This document shows positions 9,145 to 19,411 of a DNA stretch of 64,000 nucleotides, one piece after another. Position numbers and translations under genes: made by a program. The DNA lies in contig NC_088914.1 in assembly GCF_963576675.1 (NCBI RefSeq), forward strand, positions 19,633,001-19,697,000, in the 5' to 3' direction. A model generated the notes under the pieces. The model saw only the letters and a program-made list of their open reading frames with translations. It was not told the origin of the DNA and made no database searches. The stretch is from Euphorbia lathyris. Lineage: Eukaryota > Streptophyta > Magnoliopsida > Malpighiales > Euphorbiaceae. Numbering within the stretch: the first letter of the stretch is position 1; every line of letters begins with the position of its first letter.

Positions 9145-11469
9145 ATGCATTTGAGGGGGGGGGGGGATTCTTTGGAGCTTTCTCACTCTAAACATTTTTA
9201 GAGAGAGAAAGTCAATTTTTTGGAGAAAATATTTTTTTTCCCAAAAAAATCCAAATTTTCCCAAAGTTAAATTTTTACTAAAAAAACACAAAAACCCGGA
9301 AAATCACGACTAGTGGAATCAATCGGCTTCGACTGTCAGATACCGAATTTAAGGTATTATCCGAGGACTAGACTCTTTTTATTTTATTTAATTTATTTCC
9401 TTCTTCTATTTATTTTTATGTTATAGTTTTTATTTATTTAGTTATTCATTTATTTTATCACGTTTTATTTAATTTAGCGTATTTATTTAATTTTTGTCTC
9501 GTGTTGAATAAAATTTGGTTTTGTTTTAAAATAAAAAACCTCGTTTTGATATCCCAATACGAACCGTGATCCGATAAAAAAGGTAGTTCGGGTATTAAAG
9601 ACGTTGTAATTATAAGTTTTCAATTTAAAGAAATCTCCAAATAATGTTTTAAAATAAAAACGTCGTTTTAGGAACTTCCGTTATTGACTATGACCCATTT
9701 TGGGTAGTTCGGAAATCCAAAACGATTGAATTAGACTTAATTTAAAGTTTTTGAATAAATCTGAAAACAATTGGAGTGCTGCTGTAATTTTCCGTTTCTG
9801 TCACTAATTGCTGTTTACTGACGGATTTTCCGTCGGTAAATCTGCTGGAATGTAAAAAATACTGTTTTGGTCCCTGTTTCTTAACTTTTAAGCTTTTGGT
9901 CCTTTGTATATATATGTATATTTATGTAATATATATTTTCAAACTATTTTTAGACATTTGGTATATATAATTATTTGGGATGTTTATATATCATTTTTTA
10001 TTAAATATAAGTATATGTATATATATCTTTTCTTTTCTTTTTCCTTTACTTAAATGGTAAGGAATTTCATTTTAAAAGAATATTTACTTGGGTGTTTTGG
10101 GAGTGATTAATTAGTGGATGAATAGATATTATTTTGACATTTAAAATTACATTAGTTATGTATATATATAATTTTGGGATATTTGGGCTATATTAGTTAT
10201 TATTAAATAAAACTATTTTGGTGACAAATGTTATTTTCTTATCTAGGAGTTTTATTTACTATTTTCACATGTTTAAAGTATAAATGTATTATATTTAGTA
10301 TTTTCATATATGTATTATATAGTCTCTTTTCATTAACTTTTATTTCATATTTCCTTTTTGGATTAAAATGTATATATATATGCTTATATTATTTTCTTTA
10401 TTCTTTTGGGCCATTTAGGGGTCCATGTTTCAAATGGGCTTTATTTGGGAGTGAATTTTGGTTTAAATATGTTTATTATTGTAATTATAACAAGTAGAGA
10501 ATCCACTAAGGAAAAAGGGGAAAATAAATCACAAAAAGAGTTTTCAATTTAATTATTTAAACTAATGAGTTTTTAGAAGTTCCTAATGTAAATAAATAGT
10601 GTTTTCTTGACATTTCAAAATCATCACGCTTTAAAACCTTAGTCCGTTCCAACGACGGATTAAGCGAACCTTGTAATTAAAATCGTTTTCATTGTGAATA
10701 ATAGAGTTTTTGAATCGTTTTCTTAAATGATTTGTACAAAATAAATTGACTTGTATGCTTAACCACGTTTTCTTATTAAAGGTTTTTATCTTGATGTTTT
10801 CAAACGCTTGAGTCGTTCCAACGGCGATTCGGGTGAACTTCATCAAACGGGGTTTTGAAACGTACCTAAATCGTTCCAACGGCGATTAAAGTGCGAACTA
10901 TGTAAATGAACTCGTTTTGGGGAAGTGAATTAGTATAGAATTAGTATGTAACACGGAACATAAATCACGTTGTAAATAAATCAATTCTTCCTTCTCTCCC
11001 TCTCTTTCCTATGTATTTTTGAACTGATGTAAATGGGTGATTCTTTACCAAAGTGGCTTTTCAATAATATATGCTCAAAACGGTTTTCAAAACGAGAAAG
11101 AAAAGGTTTCAAATGAATTTTAAACTTAAAGGAATATACGATTAGTCCGTTATCGCCTAACATGCTGAGTAGGAGGCCGGTGGTTCATAACGGGGCGATG
11201 TCGGGGTGCCTAGTAGCCTTTCTCCGGAAAGGAGCTAGCCTTCTCGGCTCGTACCTAAGTTTCCCGAACCCACACCGGTCTCCCGCAAGGGATCGGTGTT
11301 CATTTTCCCATTCGTGGGTGGCGACTCTTCCATATCTCTGAGCTCCGGTCCTGCCGAGCAGCTTGATTCCACGATTGGTTGCTTTCGGCGCCAATCACCG
11401 CTTACGTCGCCATGAGGTGTCCACCCCCCGGTCCGCCCGGGAGATTAGGCCGCGGCACCTCGTCTAACA

Positions 11470-14400
11470 CCTACGGCTATCATCATAGGCCCTGATCACG
11501 GTTTCTGAGGCAGTCAAATCTCCTCTTTCTACCCCCAACTTGGACAAAAGTTTTAGTGGACAAACATTAATAGCTGATCCATCATCGACCATCACACAGC
11601 TAGTCTTCTTCCTGTTAATTTCAGCTCGGATGTACAAAGGCTTGTTGTGAGCCTTCCCCTCTTATGGGAGATCTTCGTCAGTGAACGTGATTTCGGTCTT
11701 CTTCCGGGCCATAATTGCCCCTACTAAAGCTGCCGGTTCAGTATCGGTAGAAATAACCAAATTCTGCAGCTCTTTCATCAGATTTTCACGGTGGTACTTG
11801 GAATGGCATAGGACTTCCCACACCGTAGACTTAGCTTGTGTTTTCTTCAACTGCTCGAGGACTTGGTCATCTGGCTTGGGAGCCGATCCTTCCCCTATCT
11901 CAGTCTCAACCATAGGTGCCTTTCCCTCGGCCACTCGACCTGATCTTGTCATGACGGCGATTTTCGGCTCATCATCAGATTCATCCCAAATATTGATAGG
12001 AATTCTTCGATCAGTATCCTCCTCATCCGAGGAACTTTCCCAAATGTCCACAATCATCAGATCCATTACGTGAGGAACGTTTGAATTCAAATAAAAGGGA
12101 TCCGCTGATCCATACAAAGCCCAGCCTATCAAATCATCATAATCCCTGAGGGATACCCTACTCATCCCCCTTGCCGCCAACGGAATTGCGCCTCTCTGTA
12201 TACACATGAGCTGCACCTTATCACTCATCGTTTCATGACACTGCTCATAGCGGTGCCTCCACCTCTTAACATAATCCACGAATGGTTCCTCGGGGAATTG
12301 CCTGATCCTATCCAGATCTTCCAGGGATCCCATCCATGGAACATACATCTCATATCTCGCCACAAAAGCACTCCTAAGTGGTATCCAATGACCCATTTCC
12401 TCTTCTGATAGGCCTTGGTGCCACAACAAGGCTTCTCCCATTAGGGTTTCCGGGAAATGTTCATGTAATTCACCTTGCGGGAACCCGGCGTTATACATAT
12501 GGTTGCAGAATAACCTCGTATGCTCAACAGGATCTTGGTATCCACCATACCTAGGCATTGCCAACACTGCCTCGGGTGTTTTATAAGAGGGTGATTCCGG
12601 GGTTTGCTCCGCCAGCATCCATACCGTATACTCTTTGATAAACCTCTTTGTCATTGCCGCCCAATCGGTCTTAACATGCATCGGAAGTGACATATACCAC
12701 ATCAACGGCTCACCAATCAATGAATTACAGAACAAACTGGTGATCTCTTCTTCCTTAAAACCCAAAGGCCCCATGGCCGACAAGTAGAAGTGAAGGTGTT
12801 GCATAGGATCTTTGTTGCCATTATACTTACTGACCCTCGGTAGCGAACGCTTGATAGGTCCGATCCGCATCGCGAAGCGCTCTGCAGTCCTGTCCTCAGC
12901 TCTTTGGTACTTTTCTAGAAATAAATCTGACAATCGATCCCAATCATGCTTGCAAGAGTCGGGTAATGAGTGGAACCACCCCAAAGGCTCGCCTATCAGT
13001 GAATGGTGGAACCACTGAGCAATCTCGTCCACTCCGAAGGATTCAACAAACATATCGTGCATATATTCACGCAAGTGCACATCGGGATCCTCTCCACCAC
13101 TAAACAGACCCAATTCTGGCACAATAGTCCGAGATGGCCCTTCCCTAGTCTCTTCGGCACTATCTTCATCATACGGTGCTCCACCATCCAAACCTTCATC
13201 CATCGGTTCACCTTCCTGTTCCTCGCCAAGGAAGGACACATATATACCATTTCCTATATTGCCTTTTTCATCGGAGTCCAGCAACTCCTCCTCATTTTCC
13301 TCGAAGGATTTCATCACTACACTTTCTTTCAGACCGAATCCGATCATGCTCACCCTATGATTAGGCAATGGATTACGCCTAGTGGAAGGGTTTGCTGATG
13401 AAGGATCAGCTATCTTTTTCTCCTCAATCAAATCTTGGATCTCGTGCTTCAACCTCTCGCAGTTCTCAATAGTGTGCCCATAATTACTGTGGAACTCGCA
13501 GTATCCCCTAGCTTGTATCTGCTGAGTGGGCGGAGTTTTGTTATAAGGAGTAAGAGCTTTCAACAACCCCTTTTTCTGCAATCATTCGAAAACTTTTGCG
13601 TAGGTCTGATCAAATTTGGCGAACTGCCTCTTTTCGATAGCATTAAGATCAAGCACTTTCACTGCTGCAGATTCTTCACTCGCACTTGGCCCTCCGGCAC
13701 TATATCCAGACTTTGTCCACTTGGTATAAGCTTTCTTTGGTTCTCCGTCCCCCTCAATTGTCAAGGCGCAACTATACATTTGGTTGAAATCGGTAAAAGG
13801 CATGTACCTCAGCTCATTCTTAATATACGGTAATGTGTTACCGACTACCATTCGGATCTGATCCTGCTCAAGCGGCTTCTGCTTCATAACCGCGGCCTTG
13901 GCCCTCCATCTTCTAACAAAATCGGAAAAAGATTCCCCAGTCTGCTGCTTAGTGCTCTCAAGCTCCTTCAAAGTGACCTCAAGCATGGTGTTGAAGCTAT
14001 ACTGAGCGATGAATGACTTCGCTAACTCTTTCCAATCCCTCTTCGTCACCATCGGCAACGCATGAAACCATGTGAGGGCAGCCCCCTCCAGATAAGTATT
14101 AAACAGCCCCAGGACTTGATCCTCAGTCAGGATCGTGTGTTTCATCACGGCAACATACTGATTCATGTGAGCAGTAGGATCTCTAGTTCCATCGAACTTC
14201 TTCATGTCCGGGAGCCGGAATTTCAAGGGCAAAGCCGTTGCCGACAAGCAGTTCTTCAAATTATAAAAGTCTTGACTCCCGGAACTTCCCCCATGCAGAT
14301 CCTGCACTTCCTGAGTGATGTGCTGCTTCCACTCCTCTTCCTTAGCCTTCTCTTTCTCAAGCTGTTTCTGGATATAATCCTGATAGTCATCCTCGTTCCC

Positions 14401-14718
14401 GAAGCGGGGACCGGTGTTCACTTCATTCTCAGCGCGTTTGCTACCACTCTTGTTATCCTTCAACGCCAACTCGGTTAGCTGGGCCAAAATTGCGGCCAAC
14501 TGATCATTGATATTGTTCACAGAGTTTTCCAATTCGGCCACTTTTTCGTCGGTCGCAGACATACTGACTGAAGACTGAGTATACTCGGACGAAGGTGATT
14601 CCGAAGCCACAACTGCCGATTCAGAACTGTCAATCTGCAGCGGATCAAACTGCCTGACTAACCGATTACTCTCGCGAAACCACAACCGCTTAATGATGAA
14701 GTCTGCGCGAACGGTCAT
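11470..14718 (-). pseudogene. gag: Tat gag-pro with four capsid-like segments; two in-frame stops; cut in protease
   Basis: A single frame from ATG 14718 runs to the junction at 11470, broken by TGA 13584-13582 (expected Trp) and TAA 11661-11659. The first part (378 codons) has a heptad-rich N-terminus and a capsid-like segment (about codons 175-345: FDGTRDPTAHMNQY, GAALTWFHALP, FVRRWR). The second part (639 codons) opens with a zinc-knuckle-like C-x2-H-x5-H-x4-C (residues 28-41). Three more capsid-like segments follow at about 157-226 (EDPDVHLREY, GEPLGWFHSLP), 247-318 (KDPMQHLHFY, GEPLMWYMSLP) and 341-495 (QDPVEHTRLF, GEALLWHQGLS, FVDYVKRWR). Last come a MTRSGRV linker and the pre-protease block. 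Protease resumes after the TAA, with VDDGSAINV as active-site motif, and stops at the junction. Capsid repetition is unusual; see findings. Confidence 0.88.
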
Positions 14719-16626
14719 CCATTAGCATGTATGCATTATTTATATGCATGATTCGTGGTGTGTGCGTTTATTTATTTACGGATATATAAGATAAGAAGAA
14801 CAAACGTCAGTCTAATTACACGTATCACAACATCTCTCTTCCACCCTTATTCCTCCACACACTCGATGGTCCAAGTCTCTTTCCTAGGATTTTGGTTTGG
14901 GGCTCACATTGCGGTCCAAGGGACGCGTGATGCCGATGATTATTGCGGAAAAGTAAATCATCCATCAGACAATACAGTTCGTTTTAACGTATCAGCGTTC
15001 AGTGACTAAGATATCGACCAAATGGATTGTCCTTTCGGAATAACCCGTCTTTTGTCATTTTGCGAGACGCATTAGTTCGGGTTTTGACTCCCTTTTGAGC
15101 GTATCTTGGATTTAGACGCGGTACGAGTTATTCTTCTGGTTCAATCGTTCGTTATTGACAATGACTCGTTCCCTTTTATTCGCGTGGGTTCGTGTCTCGA
15201 TTTTTGGATTACGACGGGATCGTTTGGATCTATCGAGAGACGTAACCACGTGTTTATTTAGTGATGAAATCACTTTTTATTTTAAGGAACAGACTCATCG
15301 CGTAACGTGTTTGTTTTTAGCGTTAAGAATCCGTTTGCTCGTTTTGGCTACGTAAAAAGACGGCGAGTCTTATTTGAGCGCACGATAATCTTTTGGCTAT
15401 TAACAACTTTTATTTCTTTCTAATTTACGGGATATACCATCCTAGCGTGGTTATAGAAAATCAACGTTTCGTTGAATCGCATGCTTATTCGAAGCAGGGA
15501 TATTACCGTTCTTTTTCATTTAGGCACGAGTTAAGCAAACACGCAGATCGGGCCATACTTGTAGTTTTGGTAACGGTCGAAATGATCGAGCCATTAGTCA
15601 AACCCACAGTCTCGTCTATATGGTGCAATCACGCGGTTTCTTATCTTAATTCGGCTTTATGATTTTAAACGGCGTATATACCAGTTCAAGGCACGTATTT
15701 AATGACATTGGTTCATTTTCTTTAACTACTCTCGGGATTGACATATATCGTAGATACAGAATGATTTTGGTCGTTTGATTTTCTTTTATTTTCTTAGTCA
15801 CTTTCGCGAATACGTCCATTTCTCTTAAGAACAACACAAGGCGTAACGTAAGAGTTCGTTTTTCATTCAGAAGGGACGGGCCACGTTTATGAACCTCTTT
15901 ACGTTGCAACGGGGTCGTTCGAAATAGAAATGTTCTTTGTTTTCGTTTTGTCATAATCTCGTTTTATCCCAACTTATTTAAAGAATGTGAATAACGGCTA
16001 CTGTTAATATAGTCTTTTGAATCGAGATATAACTATCCTTAATACCAAACCGATTCATACTAATACGTGCTTACGTCATAACGCATTTCCTGAACATGTG
16101 CCTTCTTCGGGACACGGAAAGGGACCAAGCGGGTCGCACAAGTTCATTCGTACGAGATGACTAAGTCGTCTTTAGTTCGAATCGTTTCGATGTTTTGGGG
16201 TAGTTTGTATATCGGTTTAAGAGTATATATTAACGTATCGTTTCATTTTCTTTACGTATTTTAGGATTTAGACACGTATCATGGCAATTTGAAAACACGA
16301 ACTGATTCATTTATCACATCAAAAATTAGTAACGGGTAATCCTAGGGCAACTTCTAAGGCTACTATATGCTGACACGGCTGATCGCGGGACCTCACAAGA
16401 CCGCACAAATTCGCCCCTAACGAATGGATGGGGACCCTTTGGCGCCTTACTGTAAGGGGGAACTTACACTAGCCTCTTTCGAGCGACGAATGGACTCTCG
16501 CTAGAGGTTTCGTGGAAATTACCCAAAAGGTTTGCAATAATGCTTATGAATGCATACGAAAAGAAATAATACGATCCGTCCCCGTTAAGGGCTTAATACA
16601 CGCCTTCCGGAATTAAATTTCTCGCT
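14719..16626 (-). other. Untranslated leader of outer Tat element
   Basis: About 1.9 kb between PBS and gag start with no convincing coding region; the longest minus-strand frame is 102 codons (15954-15646) with no family resemblance. Long leaders are common in the Tat clade, and some members have an extra ORF here, but I see none. Confidence 0.6.
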
Positions 16627-16644
16627 TCCCCAGCAGAGTCGCCA
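16627..16644 (-). promoter_or_regulatory. Primer binding site of outer Tat element
   Basis: Two bases after the LTR end, the minus strand reads TGGCGACTCTGCTGGGGA, beginning with the TGG required to pair with a tRNA CCA tail. Tat/Ogre-type elements commonly use tRNA-Arg; I did not verify the tRNA identity. Confidence 0.75.
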
Positions 16645-16646
16645 CT

Positions 16647-19411
16647 TGTTAGACGAGGTGCCGCGGCCTAATCTCCCGGGCGGACCGGGGGGTGGACACC
16701 TCATGGCGACGTAAGCGGTGATTGGCGTCGAAAGCAACCAATCGTGGAATCAAGCTGCTCGGTAGGACCGGAGCTCGGAGTATGGAAGAGTCGCCACCCA
16801 CGAATGGGAAAATGAACACCGATCCCTTGCGGGAGACCGGTGAGGGTTCGGGAAACTTAGGTATGAGCCGAGAAGGCTAGCTCCTTTCCGGAGAAAGGCT
16901 ACTAGGCACCCCGACATCGCCTGGTTATGAACCACCGGCCTCCTACTCAGCGTATTAGGTGATAACGGACTAATCGCATATTTCTTTAAGTTTAAAATTC
17001 ATTTGAAACCTTTTCTTTCTCATTTTGAAAACCGTTTTGAGCATATATTATCGAAAGCCATTTTGGTAAAGAATCACCCATTTACATCAGTTCAAAATAC
17101 ATAGGAGAGAGAGGGGGAAGAAGAAAGAATTGATTTGTTTACAATGTGATTTATGCTTCGTATTACACACTAACTCTAAACTAAACTCACTTCCCAAAAA
17201 TGAGTTTATTTACATGGTTCGTACCTTAATCGTCGTTGGAACGATTTAGGTACGTTTCAAAACCCCGTTAATGACGTTCACTCGAATCGCCGTTGGAACG
17301 ACTCGAGCGTTTGAAAATGTTGAGATAAAAGCTTTAACAAGAAAACGTGATTAAACATACAAGTCAATTTATTTTGTACAAAAACCATTTAATTAGGAAA
17401 ACAATTCAAAACTCCATTACGTACAATTTAAGAAACGGTTTTAATTACAAGGTTCGCTTAATCCGTCGTTGGAACGAATTAAGGTTTTAAAACGTGATGT
17501 TTTAGAAACGGTTTAAAGTGATAAGAAAACCTTTTATTTACACCTTAAGAACATCTAAAAAGCTTTAATTTAAACCAACCAATTAAACTCTCTTTTTTAT
17601 GATTTATTTTCCCTTTTTTCACTCAATTACCTTACTTGAATATAATAACAACAAATGATAAATTGAATCTCAAATCCAACCCATCAAAACATTTTCCCAA
17701 ATAATATATATATATAAGAAATTTGAAAGGAAAAGAAGAAAAGTATATGTATACATATTTTGATAGAAATGATACTATACATATATATTTAAAAGATAAA
17801 CAATAAAGACTTTGATTAATAGATAAAAATGATAATAATATCCCCAAATAATGAGAAATTAGCTTTTGACCCCAAAATGCCCAAATAGGTCTAGTTTAAA
17901 TGAATAAAAAGGAAAATCTATATATATATACATATACTTTTATTAAATCAAATTAATAATATATAAGCACATTAAATAACTATATGTACAAAGTATTTAA
18001 AAATAGCTTGAAAGTATGTGTTACATAAATATACATATATATATAAATGACCAAAGGTCTAAAAGTTGAGAAAGATGGACCAAAACAGCATTTTTTTCAT
18101 TTCAGCAGCTTTACCGACGGAAAATCCGTCGGTAAACAGCCTTTAGTGACAGAAAACGGAAAATTACAGAACTGCTCCAACTATTTTCAGATTTATTCAA
18201 ACACCTTAAATTAGATCTATTCTATCGTTTTGGAACTCCGAACTACCAAAAATGGATCATAGTCTATAACGGAGGTTCTTAAACGATGTTTTTTTATTTA
18301 AAACGTTATTTAGAAAAAATTTCTAAAACTTATAATTACAACGTTTTTAATACCCGAACTACCTTTGAATCGGATCACGGTTCGTATTAGGATATTAAAA
18401 CGAGGTTTTTATTTTAAAAACAAAACCGAACGTTTATCTAACACGAGACGAAAATTAAATAAATACGAAAAATTAAATAAAACGTGATAAATAAATAAAT
18501 AACTAAATAAATAAAATTATAACATAAAAATAAATAAATAAAATAAATAAATAAAATAAAATAAAACGAGTCTAGTCCTCGGATAATACCTCAAGTTCGG
18601 TATTTGACAGTCGAAGTCGGTCGATTCCACGAGTAGTGATTTTCCGGTGTTTTTTATGTTTTTGATAAAATATTTAACTTTTTGGAGATTTTCAATTTTT
18701 AGGAAAAAAAATGTTTTCTCCCAAAAAAATCTACTTTCTCTCTCCAGAAAATGTTCTAGTGTGAGAAGCTCTCCAAAATCCTCCTTCCCAAATGCATGGG
18801 GATCCGTGCCTTATATAGGCAACGGATCCCCGGAAACTTTGGGCGACGCCCGAAGAAAATTAGGCGTCGCCCAAAGCCGGTTGGGCGAACGCCCAAGTTA
18901 TGATGGGCGAACGCCCAACTTTCGTTGGGCGGACGCCCAACTTCAGTTGGGCGCGCGCCCAACCAGCATTGGGTGCGCGCGCCCAACTGACGTTGGGCGT
19001 TCGCCCAACATCGCTGGGCGCTCGCCCAGCGGCTGCCGGGCGTGTTCGCCCAGCGGCTGCCGGGCGCGTTCGCCCAGCGGCCATCGGGCGTGCACCACGA
19101 GCTGTCGGGCGCGCGCGCCCCACAGTCGTCGAGCGCGCGCTCCGCGCTGCCGAGCGTGCGTGCCCAACGGACGTCGAGCGTGCGCCCCGCGCTGCCGGGC
19201 GTGCGTCCAACTGTCGTCGGACATGCGTCGGCTGCCGCTAGGCGCTCGCACCACGTCGCTGAGCACTCGCAAGCCGTCCATTTGACGATCGCGACTCACA
19301 TTAACTTTTCTTTTCTTATTATATATTTTTATTTTAAAACTTCCGGAATCAACCGCTTCGACCGTCTTGTTTAGAGGTTTTCATCACAGGTCCTCTGACT
19401 CGGTGTCTACA
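16647..19411 (-). repeat. 5' LTR of outer Tat element (2765 bp)
   Basis: On the minus strand it starts TGTAGACACCGAGTC at 19411 and ends GTCTAACA at 16647, immediately before the PBS. It is an inverted relative of 8407-11469, about 300 bp shorter, mainly through differences in the palindrome array and AT-rich parts. It carries TATATAAGG (about 18818-18810), a perfect TTTACCGACGG/CCGTCGGTAAA hairpin (18110-18136) and three hairpins with the CGTTGGAACG loop (17219-17490 on the plus strand). Confidence 0.92.
18838..19095. repeat. Palindrome array of the outer Tat LTR
   Basis: About twelve units of the form TTGGGCGNNCGCCCAA at roughly 22-bp spacing next to the TATA box, as in the other LTR. Unit number and centre sequences differ (AACG, GACG, CGCG, TTCG). 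Confidence 0.88.

Larger units (their letters stand above)
1..11469 (+). mobile_element. Inner Ty3/gypsy Tat-clade retrotransposon, 3' part (5' end outside window)
   Basis: Seen: pol (1-3765), a 4.6-kb segment holding an antisense gene and tandem repeats, a purine-rich tract and a 3063-bp 3' LTR with TGTAGACACC...GTCTAACA ends. The next five bases (CCTAC, 11470-11474) are the expected target duplication; the mate would lie left of the window. The LTR abuts the protease of a second, oppositely oriented copy of the same family, so this element inserted into its own relative. Two RNase H domains in tandem (the second of archaeal type) and the long pol-to-LTR segment are hallmarks of the Tat clade (Ogre, Retand, Grande types). 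Clade assignment is by motif recognition, not by a tree. Confidence 0.88.
8407..11469 (+). repeat. 3' LTR of inner Tat element (3063 bp)
   Basis: It starts TGTAGACACCGAG, ends CGTCTAACA, and is an inverted relative of the sequence at 16647-19411 along its whole length. It contains a GC-rich palindrome array (8880-9100), TATAAAAGG at 9125-9133, a run of about 11 G near 9157, a TTTACTGACGG/CCGTCGGTAAA hairpin (9814-9840), a long AT-rich middle and three hairpins sharing CGTTCCAACG (10637-10895). Long open frames across 8347-9150 on both strands come from GC-rich low-stop composition and are not genes. Confidence 0.93.
11470..19411 (-). mobile_element. Outer Tat-clade retrotransposon, 5' half (truncated by the inner element)
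   Basis: On the minus strand, in order: 5' LTR (19411-16647), PBS, a 1.9-kb leader, gag (from 14718) and the start of protease, cut at 11470 by the inner Tat element. The rest of protease, pol and the 3' LTR should lie left of the window. The outer LTR edge at 19411/19412 interrupts the leader of the tRNA-Asp-primed gypsy element. Expected TSD is TCCAT (19412-19416). Confidence 0.88.

Noticed and set aside
8347..9146. Overlapping long frames on both strands in the Tat LTR rich in Arg/Ala/Pro
   Set aside because: They coincide with the GC-rich palindrome array, occur in most frames at once and have no family resemblance. Same at 18756-19374.
15646..15954. 102-codon minus-strand frame in the outer Tat leader as an extra ORF
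   Set aside because: No recognisable domain and no second copy to compare; length is possible by chance.
16647..19411. 8407-11469 and 16647-19411 as the two LTRs of one element
   Set aside because: They are inverted relative to each other; LTRs of one element are direct repeats. A PBS follows only the second, and a polypurine tract precedes only the first.
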